Assembly (NCBI GenBank): GCA_019748055.1 | Contig: JAIEQC010000012.1 | Span: 1-64,000, forward strand | Length of the DNA stretch: 64,000 bases | Origin: Caulobacteraceae bacterium | Lineage (GTDB): Bacteria > Pseudomonadota > Alphaproteobacteria > Caulobacterales > Caulobacteraceae | Direction of reading: 5' to 3' | Shown: one piece after another, positions 60,489 to 64,000 of the stretch | Position numbering within the stretch: position 1 is the first letter of the stretch | Layout: each line of letters opens with the position of its first letter | Position numbers and translations under genes: made by a program | Notes under the pieces: generated by a model | Database searches by the model: none | Told to the model about the DNA's origin: nothing | Seen by the model: the letters and a program-made list of their open reading frames with translations, nothing else

Positions 60489-60848
60489 TTGTCCCTGATC
60501 GGCCGACTGCTCGCGATCGCCGTCTTGCTCGGGACGTTCGTCCTCCTCATCGGTCCGGCAACGACCATGGAGACGACCCGCCCAGGCGTGGACAAGGCCG
60601 CGCATTTCATCGCCTTCGGCCTCGTGCTTTGGCCCTGGGGGTGCTGTTTCGGCGGCCCTCTCGGCTCGTGCTCGCCATCGTCGCCGTGGTCCTCGGGGGG
60701 GCTCACGGAGATCGTGCAGGCCGTAGTCGGCCGCGATGCCGAACTGTTGGATTTCGTCGCCGATTCTCTGGGCGTCATGCTGGCCTTGCTCGCCTGGTCC
60801 GTATGGAGGGGGTTCCGGCCCCGCAGAGCCGCGACTCCAGCGCGATGA
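60489..60848 (+). pseudogene. VanZ-like membrane protein with two compensating frame disruptions
   Basis: The open frame runs from TTG 60489 (GAGG before it; TTG 60441 is an alternative) to 60848 and encodes 119 residues, like the intact VanZ at 57799. Start and end match VanZ (GRLLAIAVLLGTFVLLIGPA, VDKAAHFIAFGLVLW, and TEIVQAVVGRDAELLDFVAD). Between about 60632 and 60700 this frame gives a Cys/Ser/Pro/Trp-rich non-membrane segment, while another frame gives the expected ALGVLFRRPSRLVLAIVAVV LGG. One G missing near 60631-60633 and one extra G in the 7-G run 60695-60701 explain it. Real double mutation or assembly error are both possible. Confidence 0.6.
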
Positions 60849-60989
60849 GACGGCGCTGAGGCAAGCGGACGGCGGCCTTCGCGACGCCTCCGGCGCGCAA
60901 GTGATCGCATCGCCGCCGACACCTCCCCCGAGCCGGGTTCTTCGAGGGTCCCAGGTCGGAAAAACGGAGCGCCTAGGGCCGCCGGGCCC

Positions 60990-61334
60990 TCAGTCCTTGG
61001 GTGAGAGGCGGGTTCGACGCGGATGCTCGACCGCCAAACGAACGACCTGTTCGACCCAATCCCGTTCCGGGCCGGTCAGCCCTGCCAGGTCAACGCGCAA
61101 GATCTGAGCGTCGAGGTCGTCGTCGGTCCGTTCGAACAGTTCACTGATCGGAACGCCGAGTTGGTCCGAGAGCGCTTCGATCGTCTCGAGGCTGGGCCGC
61201 CCCGTGCCGGCCTCGATCCTGCGCACCCACTCCTCGGATACCCCAAGGCCCAACGCCAAGTCGGCCACGGTCAAGGAGCGCAGTTTCCGCAGGCTTTTCA
61301 CCCGCCGTCCGAGTGCTGTCGCAGCTTCGCCCAT
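60990..61334 (-). CDS. XRE family helix-turn-helix regulator
   Basis: The 114-residue protein has an XRE DNA-binding domain (GRRVKSLRKLRSLTVADLAL, GLGVSEEWVRRIEAGTGRPS, LETIEALSDQLGVPISELFE) and an acidic C-terminal helix. ATG 61334 is chosen over GTG 61373. It is divergent from the 61440 gene; the TGATCT-N9-AGATCA dyad between them is a likely operator. The pair looks like a self-regulated two-gene accessory module, although no toxin or phage function is visible in the partner. Confidence 0.85.
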   Translation of the reverse strand: MGEAATALGRRVKSLRKLRSLTVADLALGLGVSEEWVRRIEAGTGRPSLETIEALSDQLGVPISELFERTDDDLDAQILRVDLAGLTGPERDWVEQVVRLAVEHPRRTRLSPKD

Positions 61335-61385
61335 GCGCCCTAATGGCGCGATACGACCTGCTGTAACAGGCACTCAAAGTTTGGC

Positions 61386-61413
61386 TTGACCAACTTCTGA
61401 TCTGCGTTATGTA
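61386..61413 (+). promoter_or_regulatory. Sigma-70-like promoter TTGACC-N16-TATGTA
   Basis: A -35-like TTGACC (61386-61391) and a -10-like TATGTA (61408-61413) are separated by 16 bases. Transcription would start near 61420 and reach the ATG at 61440. The -10 lies inside the TGATCT-N9-AGATCA dyad, so a bound regulator would block it. Confidence 0.55.
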
Positions 61414-61418
61414 GATCA
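61398..61418. promoter_or_regulatory. Operator-like dyad TGATCT-N9-AGATCA
   Basis: Perfect 6-base arms with a 9-base spacer overlap the -10 of the 61440 gene and lie upstream of the XRE gene. This spacing fits a dimeric XRE repressor. An imperfect AAGTTTGG/CCAACTT repeat at about 61377-61395 is adjacent. Confidence 0.5.
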
Positions 61419-61439
61419 TTACAACTTGGAGTGAAGTCG

Positions 61440-61937
61440 ATGACACAACCGAAAACACCGCCATCTTACAGCCGAACGTCTCAGCACCGGAGCCTGGACT
61501 ACGTCGCCTACCTGCATGTGACCGGGGCAATCCCCACCCATCTCCGCCGTGACGGCAACCAACAGATCCGCCGACATCTGGCCACCCGGCCTGACGGCAG
61601 TCCGGTTGAGCCCATGAGGTTGCGTGCCGGCGCTTTTGAAGAGCTGGGCCTGGCCGCCCATCCTCTGGTCTGGCGGGTGGGTCAGTTCGAGGACATCGGG
61701 TTCCGCGTGAACCTGCCTCGCGGATCGAACGCGCGTCGGTGCTTCGATCGGGTCCGGATGACCCGTGGAAATCAGGTCGTTCACGTCATGATCAACGGCG
61801 CATTCTGGACGGATGACGTCAGCATGTTCGAGGCGCCCGCGGAGACGTGGAAGCGGCGAACCGAGATCATACCGCCCGCCCGACACAGGGAACGTCCGCG
61901 TGGCGGCCTCGTCTCAGCGACGCCGCCACCGACCTGA
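61440..61937 (+). CDS. Hypothetical protein divergent from the XRE regulator
   Basis: The 165-residue protein (MTQPKTPPSYSRTSQHRSLD onward) is basic, has no membrane segment, and contains aromatic/beta-like stretches (LDYVAYLHVTGAIPTHL, HPLVWRVGQFEDIGFRVNLP, QVVHVMINGAFWTDDVSMFE). I do not recognise it. A GGAG element lies before the ATG at 61440; GTG 61431 is also in frame. Its promoter is overlapped by the operator-like dyad, so it is probably repressed by the neighbouring XRE protein. Confidence 0.6.
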   Translation: MTQPKTPPSYSRTSQHRSLDYVAYLHVTGAIPTHLRRDGNQQIRRHLATRPDGSPVEPMRLRAGAFEELGLAAHPLVWRVGQFEDIGFRVNLPRGSNARRCFDRVRMTRGNQVVHVMINGAFWTDDVSMFEAPAETWKRRTEIIPPARHRERPRGGLVSATPPPT

Positions 61938-62350
61938 TCGGGCCCCGCGCCCTCAGGACGCCATGGGGCTCGGCCCACGCAGCAGTTCAGGTCGGAAAGC
62001 GGCTGACATCACGGTGACTGACCGCCATGCCACCTGGTGAACCCGGGAAAGAATGATCGCCCGACCGAGTGACTTGTGGCTGCCGTCGTGGGTCAGCGGC
62101 GAGCCGACGGCTTCTAAGTCCTCCCACACTGAAATCCAGCTCGGTCGACAGGATCGAGGCCAAAAAACGACGTCGAGAGATCGGCGGCGATCGTCGGCGG
62201 GCGATTGCTCTGACTGGGCTGGGGTGGGCGTGCGTGCACGAGACAGCCCAGCGAGGAGCCGGCCGCCGACGAGCCGCTCCAAGGCGGACAGTGCAGGATC
62301 GTGGCTTGAAGACGGGGCGTCACCACGAAGTTGCACTAGCTGCGCAGCCT

Positions 62351-62364
62351 TGCAACGGGTTGCA
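62351..62364. repeat. 14-bp dyad TGCAACGGGTTGCA, copy 2
   Basis: Exact match to copy 1 at 59700-59713, in the same orientation. It lies just before the AT-rich patch. An integration footprint and a shared regulator site are both possible. Confidence 0.5.
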
Positions 62365-62424
62365 GCAACGGGGCTACATCATAGAAGAACCAAATGGCTT
62401 ATCGCGATCTCCGGTGAATGTTTT

Positions 62425-62437
62425 AGAAATTCTAACC
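62425..62437. promoter_or_regulatory. Palindrome TTAGAA-A-TTCTAA in the AT-rich patch
   Basis: A perfect 6-base dyad with a single central base, 120 bases before the 62557 ATG. It could be an operator for the small gene downstream. Confidence 0.3.
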
Positions 62438-62556
62438 TACACTTTTTGCTTACATGTGGGTTCAATCTGGCTAGGCATGTTAGCTATGAATAATTTTTTA
62501 TTTACAATCGAGATTTCCATACTCAAGCTGCTGGCTCCACATCAGGAGGAGCATTT

Positions 62557-62799
62557 ATGGGCAATCGCATGCGGATCAGGGACGTCGTGATGTATCTCGG
62601 CCCGAACGACCCCTTAGGCATCCCCTCCCTTGTGCTGCTTAAAGGGGACCTGTGCGTGATCGTCGACCACTACGATGAAGGCATGTTTCGGGTGGTGGCC
62701 ATCTCCCCTTCGGGCGAACTCCTGCACTCACGATCAGAGTTCGTGTTTGCGGAGGAAATCCAGCTGGTGAACTACGCGGCGCCGCTGGCGGCAGCCTGA
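62557..62799 (+). CDS. Small hypothetical protein behind an AT-rich leader
   Basis: The 80-residue protein (MGNRMRIRDVVMYLGPNDPL onward) has a compact beta-like pattern (GDLCVIVDHYDEGMFRVVAI, GELLHSRSEFVFAEEIQLVN), possibly an SH3-like barrel. An AGGAGGAG ribosome-binding site precedes the ATG, so it is very likely translated. No family is recognised. It stands alone between the islet and the UDP-glucose dehydrogenase gene. Confidence 0.65.
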   Translation: MGNRMRIRDVVMYLGPNDPLGIPSLVLLKGDLCVIVDHYDEGMFRVVAISPSGELLHSRSEFVFAEEIQLVNYAAPLAAA

Positions 62800-62927
62800 A
62801 CCGAGGGTCTCGCCGCCTAAGCACTCGCCCTGACCTTGAGCCGACAGCTCGCTCACCGCGTCGGTGGCCTAGCCTAGTTCGCCATTGCCCGCTAACGAGA
62901 CGCCCGAACCTGAAGGGGGCGAGCGCA

Positions 62928-64000
62928 TGCGCGTGGCGATGATCGGGACGGGATACGTCGGCCTGGTTTCCGGGGCCTGTTTCGCCGATTTCGGCCACGT
63001 GGTCACCTGCATCGACAAGGACGAGTCCAAGATCGAGCGGCTGCACGCCGGCGAGATGCCGATCTACGAGCCCGGGTTGGACGGTCTGGTCGAGGCCAAT
63101 GTGCGGGACGGCCGGCTGTTCTTCACCACCGACGGCGCCGAGGCGATCCGCGAGGCGGACGCGGTGTTCATCGCCGTGGGCACGCCCTCACGCCGCGGCG
63201 ACGGCCATGCCGACCTGTCTTACGTCCATGCCGCTGCGGAGGAGATTGCGGGCCTGATCCAGGGTTTCACCGTCGTGGTCACCAAGTCGACCGTGCCGGT
63301 CGGCACCGGCGACGAGGTCGAGGCCATCATCCGGCGCACGAACCCCGACGCGGACGTCGTGGTGGTGTCGAACCCGGAGTTCCTGCGCGAGGGGGCGGCC
63401 ATCGGCGACTTCAAGCGGCCCGATCGCGTGGTCATCGGCATCGACGAGCTGGAGAGCGACCGCGGCGCGAGGGCCCGCGCGGTGATGGCCGAGCTGTATC
63501 GGCCGCTGAACCTGAATGAGAGCCCGCTGCTGTTCGTGGCTCGTCGCACGTCGGAGCTGATCAAGTATGCGGCCAACGCCTTCCTGGCGATGAAGATCAC
63601 CTTCATCAACGAGATGGCGGACCTGTGCGAAAAGATCGGGGCGGACGTGCAGCAGGTCGCGCGGGGCATCGGGCTGGACAACCGGATCGGGTCCAAATTC
63701 CTGCACGCCGGCCCCGGCTACGGCGGCAGCTGCTTTCCCAAGGACACCCTGGCGCTGGTGCACACGGCGAAGGAAGCCGGGGCGCCGGTGCGGCTGGTGG
63801 AGACCACCGTCGCGGTGAACGACGCCCGCAAGAAGTCGATGGTCGAGCGGGTGCGCGCGGCGGTCGGCGGCGACCTGAAAGGCAAGACCGTCGGGCTGCT
63901 GGGGCTGACCTTCAAGCCGAACACCGACGACATGCGGGACTCGCCCGCCCTGGATCTGGTGCCCGCCCTGACTGCGGCGGGCGCGACGGTGCAGGCCTTC
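62928..64000 (+). CDS. ugd: UDP-glucose 6-dehydrogenase, 3' end cut by window
   Basis: The gene starts at ATG 62928 and runs off the window; about 357 codons are visible. The product has the N-terminal NAD motif MIGTGYVGLVSGACFADFG, VFIAVGTPSRRGDG, KSTVPVGTGDEV, NPEFLREGAAIGDF, ELIKYAANAFLAMKITFINE, the catalytic Cys in PGYGGSCFPKDTLAL and the start of the C-terminal domain (VGLLGLTFKPNTDDMRDSPA). It oxidises UDP-glucose to UDP-glucuronate for exopolysaccharide. The visible part is intact. Confidence 0.95.

Larger units (their letters stand above)
61938..62556. other. 619-bp stretch without a supported gene, AT-rich at its 3' end
   Basis: Both strands have frames that cross this stretch, but none has coding character. 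From about 62380 to 62540 the sequence turns strongly AT-rich (TTTTAGAAATTCTAA, ATAATTTTTTATTTAC), in sharp contrast to the rest of the window. That part likely contains the promoter of the 62557 gene. The earlier part may be a decayed gene; it ends near the second TGCAACGGGTTGCA dyad. Confidence 0.45.

Noticed and set aside
59308-62364. Mobile element with its own integrase or transposase
   Set aside because: No recombinase or transposase gene and no terminal inverted repeats were found; only the two 14-bp dyads remain as a hint.
62069-62590. 173-codon forward open frame over the AT-rich patch
   Set aside because: It overlaps the well-supported 62557 gene in another frame and changes composition abruptly; no ribosome-binding site or motif supports it.
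1-64000. CRISPR array
   Set aside because: No regularly spaced direct repeats or cas genes are seen anywhere in the window.

Overview
The window is GC-rich, densely packed chromosomal DNA from a member of the Caulobacterales, most likely Brevundimonas or a close relative (inference from gene content, no database search). The best pointers are a TipF-type degenerate EAL protein, a SciP-type CtrA inhibitor placed directly after the hook gene flgE with a CtrA-like box in front of it, a BamF lipoprotein, sigma-54-like flagellar promoters, and an isocitrate lyase divergent from an ScfR-type regulator. No rRNA, tRNA, CRISPR array, IS element or complete prophage was recognised.

Layout. 0-10 kb: the end of xseA, a DUF2093 protein, an M23 peptidase, a stand-alone response regulator, an SDR/acyltransferase pair, tipF, lspA, bamF, ispH, a secreted protein and argS. 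10-21 kb: a purine deaminase, oligoendopeptidase F, a polysaccharide O-acetylation cassette (MBOAT protein, two SGNH proteins, one membrane protein), and a divergent lipid-modification cluster (DUF2177 and cyclopropane synthase-like methyltransferase on one side, FAD amine oxidase and DUF1365 on the other). 21.5-27.4 kb: succinyl-CoA:acetoacetate CoA-transferase subunits and an Mla-type lipid transport operon. 27.5-34.8 kb: flagellar genes flgL, flgK, fliK, flgD and flgE, then sciP. 34.9-43.4 kb: mnmA, a hemerythrin-like protein, thioesterase/HxlR pair, TPR protein, thiolase, sulfurtransferase-like protein, amidohydrolase and L,D-transpeptidase-like protein. 43.4-46.5 kb: the glyoxylate-shunt locus (small ORF, aceA, scfR). 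46.5-52 kb: mostly hypothetical genes, a DriD-like WYL regulator and a TPR-sulfotransferase. 52-55.5 kb: the three-gene transhydrogenase operon pntAA-pntAB-pntB with extra small membrane proteins. 55.5-59.1 kb: ankyrin protein, aa3 oxidase subunit IV, TetR, phosphatase, VanZ and mannose-1-phosphate guanylyltransferase. 59.3-62.8 kb: an accessory islet of small hypothetical genes, a second VanZ with two compensating frame disruptions, an XRE regulator divergent from a hypothetical gene, and an AT-rich patch. From 62.9 kb: UDP-glucose dehydrogenase, cut by the window end.

Functionally the window combines envelope work (lipid A acylation, lipoprotein processing, outer-membrane assembly, Mla lipid transport, cell-wall hydrolysis and cross-linking, nucleotide-sugar supply, polysaccharide acetylation) with cell-cycle-linked flagellum building (tipF, flg genes, fliK, sciP) and acetyl-CoA metabolism (thiolase, CoA-transferase, isocitrate lyase). 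The least explained parts are the islet between two identical 14-bp dyads (59700 and 62351), the 680-bp stretch before scoA, and the lipoprotein of the Mla operon, which lacks a normal start codon.
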